From Sediminibacterium sp. (GTDB taxonomy: Bacteria > Bacteroidota > Bacteroidia > Chitinophagales > Chitinophagaceae), in contig JAJTDP010000013.1 in NCBI GenBank assembly GCA_021300455.1, positions 1 through 35,122 on the forward strand: DNA of 35,122 nucleotides. Reading direction: 5' to 3'. The translations under genes were made by a program, and so were the position numbers. This document shows positions 7,635 to 15,474 of the stretch, in pieces; the stretch's first letter is position 1, and each line of letters begins with the position of its first letter. The notes under the pieces are model-generated. The model was not told the DNA's origin. It did not search any database and saw nothing but the letters and a program-made list of their open reading frames with translations.

Positions 7635-8981
7635 ATGAAAAAATTACTTGATACTTTTAAAAATATTTGGACTATCACTGACTTAAGAAGTAAAATTCTT
7701 GTCACTTTAGCTTTAGTATTAACCTACCGTATTGGTGCGCAAATTACTTTGCCAGGTATTGATCCTTTAGCAATTGAAGCTGCTCAAAAATCTGGAAACA
7801 ACAATGGTTTATTGGGTGTTTTTGATATGTTTGCAGGGGGTGCGTTTTCACAAGCATCTGTTCTAGCATTAGGCATCATGCCTTATATTTCTGCTTCTAT
7901 CTTTATGCAATTAATGACCATCTTGGTTCCACAATTGCAAAAAGTTCAAAAGGAAGGAGAGAGCGGTCGTAATAAAATTAATCAATGGACTCGTTATTTA
8001 ACAGTTATTGTTACTGCTTTTCAAGCGGGTGCTTATGTTGCTTATTTAAATAGTCCAGGATATGCAGATGCACTAGTTCCTGCTTTCAAACCTTATTTCT
8101 GGTTATCTACTGTTATTACTTTAACTGCAGGTACTTTATTTGTAATGTGGTTAGGTGAGAAAATTCAAGATAAAGGTTTAGGTAATGGTACCTCTATTAT
8201 TATCATGGTGGGTATCTTAGCGCGTTTACCACAATCACTTATTTTAGAATTCAGTTCTAAAAGCCAGAAAGGCGGTGGTGGTTTATTAATATTTTTAATT
8301 GAGATTGCTATTTTAGTAACCGTTATCATGGGACTTATTTTACTAGTACAAGGTGTACGTAAAATTCCTGTTACTTATGCAAAGCAAATCATTGGTGGTT
8401 CTCAAGTGGGTGGTGCACGTCAGTTTTTACCTGTTAAAGTAAATAGTGCGGGTGTAATGCCAATCATTTTTGCGCAAGCCATTATGTTCTTACCTACTTT
8501 AGTTTCCTTTACCAATATCGATTCAGCACAAGGCATTGTAAGAATATTTAACGACCATAGTAATGTATGGTACATGTTAATCTATTCAATTATGGTTATT
8601 GGATTTACCTTCTTATATACTGCGTTAATCTTTAATCCAAAACAAATCTCTGAAGACCTTAAGCGTAACAATGGTTTTGTGCCAGGCGTTAAACCAGGCC
8701 AACCTACTACCGATTATATTGGAGCCGTGATGGATAAAATTACTTTACCTGGTGCCATCTTATTAGCACTAGTAGGTATCTTACCTGGTTTTGCACAAAA
8801 ATTAGGTGTGACACAAGGTTTCAGTACTTTCTTTGGAGGAACATCCTTATTAATTATGGTAGGTGTTGTCTTAGATACATTACAACAAATTGAAACCCAT
8901 TTATTAATGCGTCAATACGATGGATTAATGAATACTGGACGTATTCAAGGAAGACAGCCTGTTACAAATTCACCTATATAG
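7635..8981 (+). CDS. secY: Protein translocase channel subunit SecY
   Basis: SecY is the central pore of the Sec translocon, moving unfolded proteins across or into the inner membrane with SecE, SecG and SecA. The 448-residue protein has about ten hydrophobic membrane segments. It also has typical SecY signatures: the plug/TM2 region AGGAFSQASVLALGIMPYISASIFMQLM and the cytoplasmic-loop motif GLGNGTSIIIMVGI near residues 182-195. The C-terminus, GVVLDTLQQIETHLLMRQYDGLM, is standard. It is the last gene of the spc block and is followed at once by a strong intrinsic terminator, which separates it from map. Confidence 0.98.
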   Translation: MKKLLDTFKNIWTITDLRSKILVTLALVLTYRIGAQITLPGIDPLAIEAAQKSGNNNGLLGVFDMFAGGAFSQASVLALGIMPYISASIFMQLMTILVPQLQKVQKEGESGRNKINQWTRYLTVIVTAFQAGAYVAYLNSPGYADALVPAFKPYFWLSTVITLTAGTLFVMWLGEKIQDKGLGNGTSIIIMVGILARLPQSLILEFSSKSQKGGGGLLIFLIEIAILVTVIMGLILLVQGVRKIPVTYAKQIIGGSQVGGARQFLPVKVNSAGVMPIIFAQAIMFLPTLVSFTNIDSAQGIVRIFNDHSNVWYMLIYSIMVIGFTFLYTALIFNPKQISEDLKRNNGFVPGVKPGQPTTDYIGAVMDKITLPGAILLALVGILPGFAQKLGVTQGFSTFFGGTSLLIMVGVVLDTLQQIETHLLMRQYDGLMNTGRIQGRQPVTNSPI

Positions 8982-9014
8982 TTTAAAGGTACTAGTTAAA
9001 ATATTATATTTACG

Positions 9015-9047
9015 AACCTGTCTTTTAAATGACAGGTTTGTTTTTTT
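9015..9047 (+). terminator. Intrinsic terminator after secY
   Basis: AACCTGTC (9015-9022) and GACAGGTT (9031-9038) form a perfect 8-bp stem with an 8-base loop, followed by TGTTTTTTT to 9047. It lies 33 bases after the secY stop and 17 bases before the map start, so it is expected to end or attenuate transcription of the ribosomal operon before map. Confidence 0.9.
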
Positions 9048-9064
9048 AGAAGATAATTGGAATT

Positions 9065-9868
9065 ATGGTTTATACAAAAACTGAAGAACAAGTTGCATTA
9101 ATGAAGGAGGCTGCCTTATTGGTAAGCAAGACCTTATCTCAAGTGGCTACCCAGTTGAAGCCGGGTATGACTACTTTAGATATAGATCAGTTTTGTATGC
9201 AATTTGTAAAAGACCACAATGCAACACTTTCTTTTTATAATTACCATGGTTATCCGCATAATATATGTGCTTCTGTGAATGATGTGGTGGTGCATGGCTT
9301 TCCCAATAAAATACCTTTACAAGAAGGAGACATTGTGTCCATTGATTTAGGTGTAGTATTAAATGGTTGGCATGGAGACCATGCCTATACTTTTATCATT
9401 GGAGAAGTAGCCCCTGAATTATTACAATTAGTAAAAGTGACTAAAGAGTCTTTATACAAGGGCATTGAAAAAGCCATCGTGAATAATAGAGTGGGAGATA
9501 TTGGTTTTGCTATTCAAGAGCATACAGAAAAATTACATGGTTATGGTGTGGTAAGAGAATTGGTGGGACATGGTCTTGGCAAAAGTTTACACGAAGACCC
9601 TCAAGTGCCCAATTATGGTAAAAGAGGAACAGGACTTAAGATGAAAGAAAACTTAGTACTCGCCATTGAGCCCATGATTAATTTAGGTACACATAAAGTA
9701 TTTACAGAAGAAGATGGCTGGACAGTTAAAACAGAGGATGGCAAAGTGTCTGTTCATTTCGAGCACGATGTTTGTGTAAAAAATAAAGAAGCGCTTATCT
9801 TATCTGATTTCTCTATTATTGAAGCTGCTGAAAAAGCAAATAGCAATTTAAATTCATCTTATTATTAA
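9065..9868 (+). CDS. map: Type I methionine aminopeptidase
   Basis: This cytoplasmic enzyme removes the N-terminal Met from nascent proteins using a dinuclear metal centre. All five expected metal ligands are visible in this 267-residue protein: D94 (SIDLG), D105 (HGDHAYTF), H169 (GHGLG), E202 (AIEPM) and E233 (HFEHD). The conserved His of VVVHGFP (H77) is also present. In many Bacteroidota map sits between secY and infA; here it follows a terminator and is followed by an unrelated flavoprotein gene. A short Ser/Asn-rich C-terminal extension of about 20 residues is beyond the family core. No clear TAnnTTTG promoter was found in the short gap after the terminator. Confidence 0.97.
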   Translation: MVYTKTEEQVALMKEAALLVSKTLSQVATQLKPGMTTLDIDQFCMQFVKDHNATLSFYNYHGYPHNICASVNDVVVHGFPNKIPLQEGDIVSIDLGVVLNGWHGDHAYTFIIGEVAPELLQLVKVTKESLYKGIEKAIVNNRVGDIGFAIQEHTEKLHGYGVVRELVGHGLGKSLHEDPQVPNYGKRGTGLKMKENLVLAIEPMINLGTHKVFTEEDGWTVKTEDGKVSVHFEHDVCVKNKEALILSDFSIIEAAEKANSNLNSSYY

Positions 9869-9898
9869 TTAATTAAGGTTTTTTATAAAAAGTATAGA

Positions 9899-11128
9899 AT
9901 GGAAAAGAATAAAATAGTTGTCATTGGGGGTGGGGCAGCTGGATTTTTTTCTGCCATTCAAATTGCCGAACTACATCCCGATTGGACTATTTCTATACTA
10001 GAAAAATCGTCTAAAATTTTATCAAAGGTGAAAGTGAGTGGGGGTGGTCGTTGCAATGTAACGCACGCCTGTCCAGATATTGAAATACTATTAAAAAAGT
10101 ACCCTCGCGGTGCTCGTTTTTTAAAAAAAGCTTTCTATCAATTCGCCACTAAAAATACGATTGCCTGGTTTGCAAAAAACGGAGTGACCTTACACACCGA
10201 AAAAGATGGTAGAATGTTTCCTACCACCAATAATTCTGAGACCATTATTGAATGCTTATTGAACAAAGTAAAAGAATATAAAATTCAAGTTTTATTGAAT
10301 CATGAAGTAGTAGATATTGTAAAACAAAATACTAGCTTTACCATTACACTTGCGAATAACACAATACTAAATGCCGACGCTATTTGTATGGCAACAGGCG
10401 GTATGTTAAAAGCCAATCGTTTTGATTGGTTAACGCGTTTAGGCCATAGCATTGTAGAACCCGTTCCTTCTTTATTTACTTTTAATACCAGCGATAAATC
10501 AATTACTAATTTAATGGGCGTGGCGGTAGACAATGCAAGTATTCAGTGGGCCGGCAATAAACATATTGAACAAGGCCCTTTATTAATTACACATTGGGGT
10601 ATCAGTGGTCCTGCTGCTATTAAATTATCGGCATGGTGTGCAAGAGAAATGGCTGCAGTGAATTATGATGGCAATATTATTATTAATTGGATACCTACTT
10701 ATACCGAACAAAGTTTAAGAATGGAATGGATTAATTTAAGATTAGAATTAGGTAAAAGAGAAATAGGCGGAAAAAATCCATTTAATTTACCCAATAGGTT
10801 ATGGCATTATTTTTTACAAACAGCTGAAATAAGTACCTCTCTTAAATGGGCCGATTTAAAATCGACACAACAACAAATATTAATTCAACATTTAGTAAGA
10901 ACTACTTTGCCCATTAAAGGAAAAACAACTTTTAAAGAAGAGTTTGTTACTTGCGGTGGCGTAGAATTAAGCGAAATAGAGCCAAGCACTATGGAAAGTA
11001 AATTTATACCTGGGCTACATTTTGCCGGCGAAATGATGGATGTAGATGGCATTACGGGTGGTTTTAATTTCCAACACGCCTGGACTTCTGGCTGGATTGC
11101 AGCCCAACATATGGGGCAGCTACACTAA
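9899..11128 (+). CDS. HI0933/BaiN-family NAD(P)/FAD-dependent oxidoreductase
   Basis: This is a flavoprotein of the HI0933-like family (which includes BaiN). The physiological substrate of most members is unknown. The 409-residue protein has an N-terminal Rossmann dinucleotide-binding motif (VVIGGGAAGFFSA, residues 7-19) and the family-specific VSGGGRCNVTH motif (47-57). It also has the LITHWGISGPAAIKLS segment and the C-terminal FAD-contact region GEMMDVDGITGGFNFQHAWTSG. It starts 30 bases after map on the same strand and is probably co-transcribed with it. Nothing else suggests a shared pathway. The family assignment is firm, the function open. The gap to rpsA (171 bases) holds an inverted repeat and the rpsA promoter-like box. 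Confidence 0.93.
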   Translation: MEKNKIVVIGGGAAGFFSAIQIAELHPDWTISILEKSSKILSKVKVSGGGRCNVTHACPDIEILLKKYPRGARFLKKAFYQFATKNTIAWFAKNGVTLHTEKDGRMFPTTNNSETIIECLLNKVKEYKIQVLLNHEVVDIVKQNTSFTITLANNTILNADAICMATGGMLKANRFDWLTRLGHSIVEPVPSLFTFNTSDKSITNLMGVAVDNASIQWAGNKHIEQGPLLITHWGISGPAAIKLSAWCAREMAAVNYDGNIIINWIPTYTEQSLRMEWINLRLELGKREIGGKNPFNLPNRLWHYFLQTAEISTSLKWADLKSTQQQILIQHLVRTTLPIKGKTTFKEEFVTCGGVELSEIEPSTMESKFIPGLHFAGEMMDVDGITGGFNFQHAWTSGWIAAQHMGQLH

Positions 11129-11182
11129 GCCATTTTACCTATTGTATAATTTCTCGTTCTTTTTTCATTTATCTAGATCAAT

Positions 11183-11201
11183 ACTATTGAATATCAATAG
11201 T
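11183..11201. repeat. Perfect 8-bp inverted repeat between the flavoprotein gene and rpsA
   Basis: ACTATTGA (11183-11190) and TCAATAGT (11194-11201) are exact reverse complements separated by ATA. The repeat lies about 60 bases upstream of the rpsA -7-like box. Only TTT follows, so it is a weak terminator candidate; an operator is equally possible. Function is unknown. Confidence 0.5.
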
Positions 11202-11262
11202 TTAAAAGAATTGAAATTTGTATTTTTTAGACCATTTTAAGGCTATTTTATTCGTTTTTTCC

Positions 11263-11270
11263 TACCTTTG
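11263..11270 (+). promoter_or_regulatory. Bacteroidota-type -7 box (TAnnTTTG) of rpsA
   Basis: TACCTTTG matches the Bacteroidota -7 consensus TAnnTTTG exactly and lies 29 bases before the rpsA ATG. No good TTTG -33 element was found at the expected distance. Transcription would begin near 11274, at the base of the hairpin that follows. Confidence 0.6.
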
Positions 11271-11274
11271 CCGT

Positions 11275-11292
11275 CCGGTTCAAAAACACCGG
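11275..11292 (+). promoter_or_regulatory. Hairpin in the short rpsA leader
   Basis: CCGGT (11275-11279) and ACCGG (11288-11292) pair around the loop TCAAAAAC, ending 7 bases before the rpsA ATG. If the TACCTTTG box is the promoter, the transcript begins almost exactly with this hairpin. That would be a plausible place for transcript stabilisation or autoregulation by S1 (inference). Confidence 0.4.
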
Positions 11293-11299
11293 ATTTTAT

Positions 11300-13192
11300 A
11301 TGAGATTATTTATTAAAAACCTAAACGCAGACGCACAGGAATTCGACGGCGCTACAGCTGTTGAAGCAACTGCGACACCAAAAGCACCTGAACAAATTAT
11401 TACAGCCCATGACGATTTTGACTGGAGCGTTGACAAACGTAACGTAAGTCATTACGCAGAAGCTGAAAGAGTAAAGTATGACAAAGTGTATGATGGCACT
11501 TTCGTACAAATTTCTGATGGAGAAATCATGAATGGATTAGTAGTTGCTTTAACTAAAACAGATGTTGTAGTAAACATTGGTTTTAAAAGTGATGGCTTAG
11601 TTTCATTAAATGAATTCCGTGACACCAATGGTGTAAAAACGGGTGATACAGTTGAGGTAATGGTAGTAGAAAAAGAAGACCGTGATGGTAATCTTCATTT
11701 AAGCCGTAAGTCTGCTCGTATTTTCCGTGCTTGGGAAAGAATTATGGAAGTACACAAAACGGGTGAAGTAGTTACTGGTTTAGTAACTAGCAAAACAAAA
11801 GGTGGATTAATCGTTGATGTATTTGGTATGGAAACTTTCTTACCAGGTTCTCAAATTGATGTGAAGCCGGTTACAGATTATGATCAATTCGTAGGAAAGA
11901 CAATGGAATTTAAAGTTGTTAAGATTAACGAAACAATTAAGAATGCCGTTGTATCACATAAAGCCTTAATTGAAAGTGATATCGAAGCACAACGTGCAGA
12001 GATCATGAGTAAATTAGAGAAAGGTCAAGTATTAGAAGGTGTAGTTAAAAACATCACTGATTTTGGAGCCTTTATGGACTTAGGTGGATTAGATGGTTTA
12101 TTATACATCACTGACATCTCTTGGGGTAGAATCTCTCACCCAAGTGAGGTGGTTAAATTAGACCAAAAAATTCAAGTGGTTGTATTAGACTTTGATGATG
12201 ACAAAAAACGTATCAGCTTAGGTTTAAAACAATTAACTCCACACCCTTGGGATGTATTACCACAAGTATTATTAGAAGGTAGTGTTGTAAAAGGTAAAGT
12301 AGTAAACATTGAAGACTACGGTGCTTTCTTAGAAATTCAACCAGGTGTTGAAGGTCTTGTACACGTATCTGAAATTACTTGGGCGAACACACCTATCAAT
12401 GCAAAAGAATTCTTCAAATTAGGAGATGAGCATGAAGCGAAAGTGGTAACCTTAGATAAAGATGCACGTAAGATGAGCTTGAGTATTAAACAAATGTCTC
12501 AAGATCCTTGGAGCGCTATCGATAATAAATTCCCAGAACAAAGCAAACACAAAGGGCTTGTAAAAAATATCACTCCTTACGGTGTGTTTATTGAATTAGA
12601 ATCAGGTATTGGTGGAATGATTCACATCAGCGATTTAAGTTGGTTGAAGCGTTTCAATCACCCTTCTGAGTATGTAAAAGTGGGAGAGTCTATCGATATC
12701 AAAATCTTGAACATCGACAAAGAAAATAGAAAACTACAATTAGGACATAAGCAATTAGAAGAAGATCCTTGGAATGCATTAGAGCAAACTTTTGCTATTG
12801 GATCTATTCATGATGGTACCATCAGCCGTAAGGATGAAAAAGGTGCGATTGTTCAATTGCCACATGGTCTTGAAGGTTTTGCACCAAATCGTCATTTAGC
12901 GAAAGAAGATGGCAAACAAGTTCAAGCGGAAGAAACAGCTAAGTTCATGGTGATCGAATTTGATCGCAATGAAAAGCGTATCGTGGTAAGCCATGCAAGA
13001 ATTTGGGAGCAAGCTATCACTGAAGAGAAAGAAGTAGCTAAGAAAGAAGCGAAAGTGGAAACCGAGAAGACTAAAAAAGCAGTTAAAACTATCCAGGCTA
13101 AAGTGGAAAAATCTACTTTAGGTGACCTAGGTGCTTTAGCTGAGATCAAGGCTAAAATGGATGATGATAAAGCAGCTGGTAAAGAAGCTTAA
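11300..13192 (+). CDS. rpsA: 30S ribosomal protein S1 (bS1)
   Basis: S1 binds mRNA on the 30S subunit. The 630-residue protein has six S1/OB-fold repeats, roughly at residues 72-135, 153-220, 240-308, 325-395, 412-480 and 497-565. The third to fifth show the clear ITDFGAFMDLGGLDGLLYITDIS, VEGLVHVSEITW and GGMIHISDLSW signatures. A Lys/Glu/Ala-rich tail of ~60 residues follows. The N-terminal ~65 residues, with the DDFDWSVDKRNVSHY motif, are typical of Bacteroidota S1. It stands alone, with its own promoter-like box and a terminator behind it. The start at 11300 fits the promoter position; no better upstream start exists. Confidence 0.97.
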   Translation: MRLFIKNLNADAQEFDGATAVEATATPKAPEQIITAHDDFDWSVDKRNVSHYAEAERVKYDKVYDGTFVQISDGEIMNGLVVALTKTDVVVNIGFKSDGLVSLNEFRDTNGVKTGDTVEVMVVEKEDRDGNLHLSRKSARIFRAWERIMEVHKTGEVVTGLVTSKTKGGLIVDVFGMETFLPGSQIDVKPVTDYDQFVGKTMEFKVVKINETIKNAVVSHKALIESDIEAQRAEIMSKLEKGQVLEGVVKNITDFGAFMDLGGLDGLLYITDISWGRISHPSEVVKLDQKIQVVVLDFDDDKKRISLGLKQLTPHPWDVLPQVLLEGSVVKGKVVNIEDYGAFLEIQPGVEGLVHVSEITWANTPINAKEFFKLGDEHEAKVVTLDKDARKMSLSIKQMSQDPWSAIDNKFPEQSKHKGLVKNITPYGVFIELESGIGGMIHISDLSWLKRFNHPSEYVKVGESIDIKILNIDKENRKLQLGHKQLEEDPWNALEQTFAIGSIHDGTISRKDEKGAIVQLPHGLEGFAPNRHLAKEDGKQVQAEETAKFMVIEFDRNEKRIVVSHARIWEQAITEEKEVAKKEAKVETEKTKKAVKTIQAKVEKSTLGDLGALAEIKAKMDDDKAAGKEA

Positions 13193-13213
13193 TCTAGTCT
13201 AAGTAATTGATAT

Positions 13214-13248
13214 AGCCCCGTTTAGCGATGCTATTCGGGGCTTTTTTT
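13214..13248 (+). terminator. Intrinsic terminator after rpsA
   Basis: AGCCCCG (13214-13220) pairs with CGGGGCT (13236-13242), with an inner TAGC/GCTA stem, followed by a T-run to 13248. It begins 22 bases after the rpsA stop and isolates rpsA from bamD. Confidence 0.93.
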
Positions 13249-13313
13249 ATAATAATCTTAACGCCACAGCCCCCAAATTGGACTATTTTAGTTATAAATT
13301 GAGGATTATTAGT

Positions 13314-13321
13314 TAATTTTG
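13314..13321 (+). promoter_or_regulatory. -7 box (TAnnTTTG) of bamD-rpoZ
   Basis: TAATTTTG matches the Bacteroidota -7 consensus and ends 9 bases before the bamD ATG at 13331. It predicts a 5' leader of only about five bases. The TTG at 13319 lies inside this box and so is unlikely to be the start codon. No clear -33 TTTG was found. Confidence 0.55.
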
Positions 13322-13330
13322 CATCCCTGT

Positions 13331-14125
13331 ATGAATAGAATATTTGTAGCTTTCTATCTTGTTTTGGCCTTGTCGTCTTGTACTTCAAAATTCCAAAAAA
13401 TTTTAAAGAATAAGGATAATGATTATAAGGTAAAAATGGCCGAGAGTTATTTTTTACAAAAAAAGTATTCTAACGCACAGCAGCTCTTTGAAGCGGTAAT
13501 GCCTTTTGTGAAAGGAACACCTCGATACGAAGAATTATATTTAAAATTTGCGAACTCTTACTACTTTGATAAGGACTATGAGAATGCAGAAAATTTATTT
13601 AAAACTTTTGTAGAGTATTTCCCCAATAGTCCAAGAACGGAAGAAGTTGACTATTTAAGAGCTTATACTTATTTTAAGCGTTCACCAAAAGCAGAATTAG
13701 ATCAAACCACTACCGTTAGAACCATTCAATTAATGCAACAATTTATTGATGGTCATCCTACAAGTACAAAAGTGAAAGATGCCACTGAAGTAATTGATGC
13801 CTCAAGAGCCAAGCTAGAATTGAAAGATTATAAAACAGCTACCTTGTATTCAGATCTTGCATTGTACAGAGCAGCGGCTATTTCTTATGGTTTATTATCG
13901 GATGGTTATCCTGATTCAAAAAATGCAGATCAGTATAAACTGCTTACCTTAAAAGCTTATTATCAATTTGCTGAAAACAGTTTTGTAGATAAGCAAAAAG
14001 AGAGATTTGATAAAGTCATAGCAGAGTATAATGATTTTGTAGACCGTTATAGCGACAGCCCATTATTGGTTGAAGCCAAAAAAATAAAGAAACAAACAGA
14101 CAATTATTTAAATTTAATAAAATGA
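13331..14125 (+). CDS. bamD: Outer membrane assembly lipoprotein BamD
   Basis: BamD is a periplasm-facing outer-membrane lipoprotein that works with BamA in inserting beta-barrel proteins. From the ATG at 13331 the product is 264 residues, with a signal peptide ending in a lipobox (LALSSC, lipid-anchored Cys at residue 17). Tetratricopeptide-like helical repeats follow, such as AESYFLQKKYSNAQQLFEAVMPF and FANSYYFDKDYENAENLFKTFVEYFPNSPRTEE. An upstream TTG at 13319 would add MHPC but lies in the promoter box and would spoil the signal peptide, so the ATG is preferred. The stop overlaps the rpoZ start (ATGA), a gene pair conserved in Bacteroidota. Confidence 0.94.
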   Translation: MNRIFVAFYLVLALSSCTSKFQKILKNKDNDYKVKMAESYFLQKKYSNAQQLFEAVMPFVKGTPRYEELYLKFANSYYFDKDYENAENLFKTFVEYFPNSPRTEEVDYLRAYTYFKRSPKAELDQTTTVRTIQLMQQFIDGHPTSTKVKDATEVIDASRAKLELKDYKTATLYSDLALYRAAAISYGLLSDGYPDSKNADQYKLLTLKAYYQFAENSFVDKQKERFDKVIAEYNDFVDRYSDSPLLVEAKKIKKQTDNYLNLIK

Positions 14126-14466
14126 GTAAACTAAGAAGAAATATGGGTGCCAACACCCCTTCTGTTGTAGAAACAAAAAGTTTAAAAGCTTTAAAAGCGA
14201 AGACAGGTAATTTGTATGAGTCTATCTCGATTATATCAAAGAGAGCCAATCAAATTAGCATTTCTGTGAGAGAAGAATTGCACAGTAAATTAGAAGAGTT
14301 TGCTAGTCATACCGATAGCTTGGAAGAGATTCATGAGAACAAAGAGCAAATCGAAATTTCTAAGGCTTATGAGCGTATGCCTAATCCTGCGATTTTAGCC
14401 ACTGCTGAATTTATCGATGACAAAATATATTACCGTAAAAACGAAGAAAGCGATTTATTCCGCTAG
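14122..14466 (+). CDS. rpoZ: DNA-directed RNA polymerase omega subunit, Bacteroidota type
   Basis: Omega helps assemble and stabilise the RNA polymerase beta' subunit. The 114-residue protein has the Rpb6/omega core: TGNLYESISIISKRANQIS near residues 32-50, then a charged insert, then KEQIEISKAYERMPNPAILATAEFI near 74-98. Overlap with the end of bamD through ATGA suggests translational coupling. A strong terminator lies 20 bases downstream. In many Bacteroidota coaBC follows at this point; it does not here. The Bacteroidota omega is divergent from E. coli RpoZ, but the position and motif make the call confident. Confidence 0.9.
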   Translation: MSKLRRNMGANTPSVVETKSLKALKAKTGNLYESISIISKRANQISISVREELHSKLEEFASHTDSLEEIHENKEQIEISKAYERMPNPAILATAEFIDDKIYYRKNEESDLFR

Positions 14467-14485
14467 TATTTGCTTCTACACCATT

Positions 14486-14525
14486 AAAAACGTCCCGGAA
14501 CTATTGAGGTATCGGGACGTTTTTG
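14486..14525 (+). terminator. Intrinsic terminator after rpoZ
   Basis: CGTCCCG (14491-14497) pairs with CGGGACG (14513-14519), flanked by A5 on the left and T5 on the right. This extends the stem and could allow function on either strand. It separates bamD-rpoZ from the DUF4835/PorD-like gene, whose start is only ~26 bases downstream. Confidence 0.92.
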
Positions 14526-14550
14526 TATTTTAGGGTTAAATAGCTAGGCT

Positions 14551-15474
14551 ATGTGTAAGAAATTATTATTTACTATTTTTCTGATGAGTGGCGCTCTGCA
14601 TTTATTGCATGCGCAAGAACTAGCTGCCTCTATTATTATACAATCTAATAAAGTTGACAATCAAGTAGATCCTAAAATATTCCCTCAGTTACAAATACAA
14701 TTGAAAGATTTTATCAATCAACGTAAGTGGTCCAATGAAGCCTTTTCAAGCGAAGAGAAAATTGATTGTAGCTTTTATATCACAATTGAATCTGTGGTCG
14801 CCCCAGGCGTGTACGATGCCAAATTAAGTATTGTGTCCAATAGGCCCATTCATAATGCCAGCTATAGTAGCTCTGTTTTAAATATGCAGGATGCAAATTT
14901 TACATTTAAATATCAGCTATCTCAGCCTATTGAATTTAATGAAAATAGAGTACAAGGTGCTGACCCTCTTCAGTCGAACTTAACCGCCACCATTGCCTAT
15001 TATATCTATATTATTTTAGGACTTGATTATGATTCCTTTGCACCCAAGGCCGGTATGCCTTATTTTAATAAAGCCCTTAATATTTTATACAATGCACCAG
15101 AGGGTAATGGCATAAGTGGTTGGAAAAGCTATGATGGACAAAGAAATAGATTTATTTTAATTGATAATTTAACCAAGTCTAGTAATGATAAAGTGCACGA
15201 TATTATTTATAGTTACTACAGAGAGGGACTAGATCAATTGACAGAAAAGCCAGAACTGGCAAAGAGTGCTATTTTAAACGCTTTAATTAATTTGCAAGAC
15301 ATGAATGAAGGGGCAGTGAGTGGAATGCTTATTCCTATATTAATGCAGGCTAAGTTTTCTGAAATTGCTGGTATTTTTAGTAAATCTGATAAAGCTACTC
15401 GAAAACAATTATTGATTACTTTATCTTCCTTAGATATTGCTAATATTAACATGTATAAAGAAAAGCTAGAATGA
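14551..15474 (+). CDS. DUF4835 family secreted protein (PorD-like)
   Basis: This matches from memory the DUF4835 family, which is found across Bacteroidota next to coaBC and recN and is sometimes annotated as type IX secretion protein PorD. The 307-residue protein has an N-terminal signal peptide (MCKKLLFTIFLMSGALHLLHAQ) ending in a cleavage-like AQ. A periplasmic beta-rich part follows, with NRPIHNASYSSSVLNMQD, FNENRVQGADPLQSNLTATIAYY and YIILGLDYDSFAPKAGMPYF, then a helical C-terminus. Such residues are family hallmarks. Its exact role is not established from the sequence. It starts right after the rpoZ terminator and overlaps the next gene by ATGA, so the two are probably coupled. Confidence 0.8.
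   Translation: MCKKLLFTIFLMSGALHLLHAQELAASIIIQSNKVDNQVDPKIFPQLQIQLKDFINQRKWSNEAFSSEEKIDCSFYITIESVVAPGVYDAKLSIVSNRPIHNASYSSSVLNMQDANFTFKYQLSQPIEFNENRVQGADPLQSNLTATIAYYIYIILGLDYDSFAPKAGMPYFNKALNILYNAPEGNGISGWKSYDGQRNRFILIDNLTKSSNDKVHDIIYSYYREGLDQLTEKPELAKSAILNALINLQDMNEGAVSGMLIPILMQAKFSEIAGIFSKSDKATRKQLLITLSSLDIANINMYKEKLE

Noticed and set aside
11046-11240. Plus-strand 64-codon open frame across the end of the flavoprotein gene
   Set aside because: It overlaps the conserved C-terminus of the flavoprotein gene in another frame and runs into AT-rich spacer; the Phe/Leu-rich translation reflects base composition.
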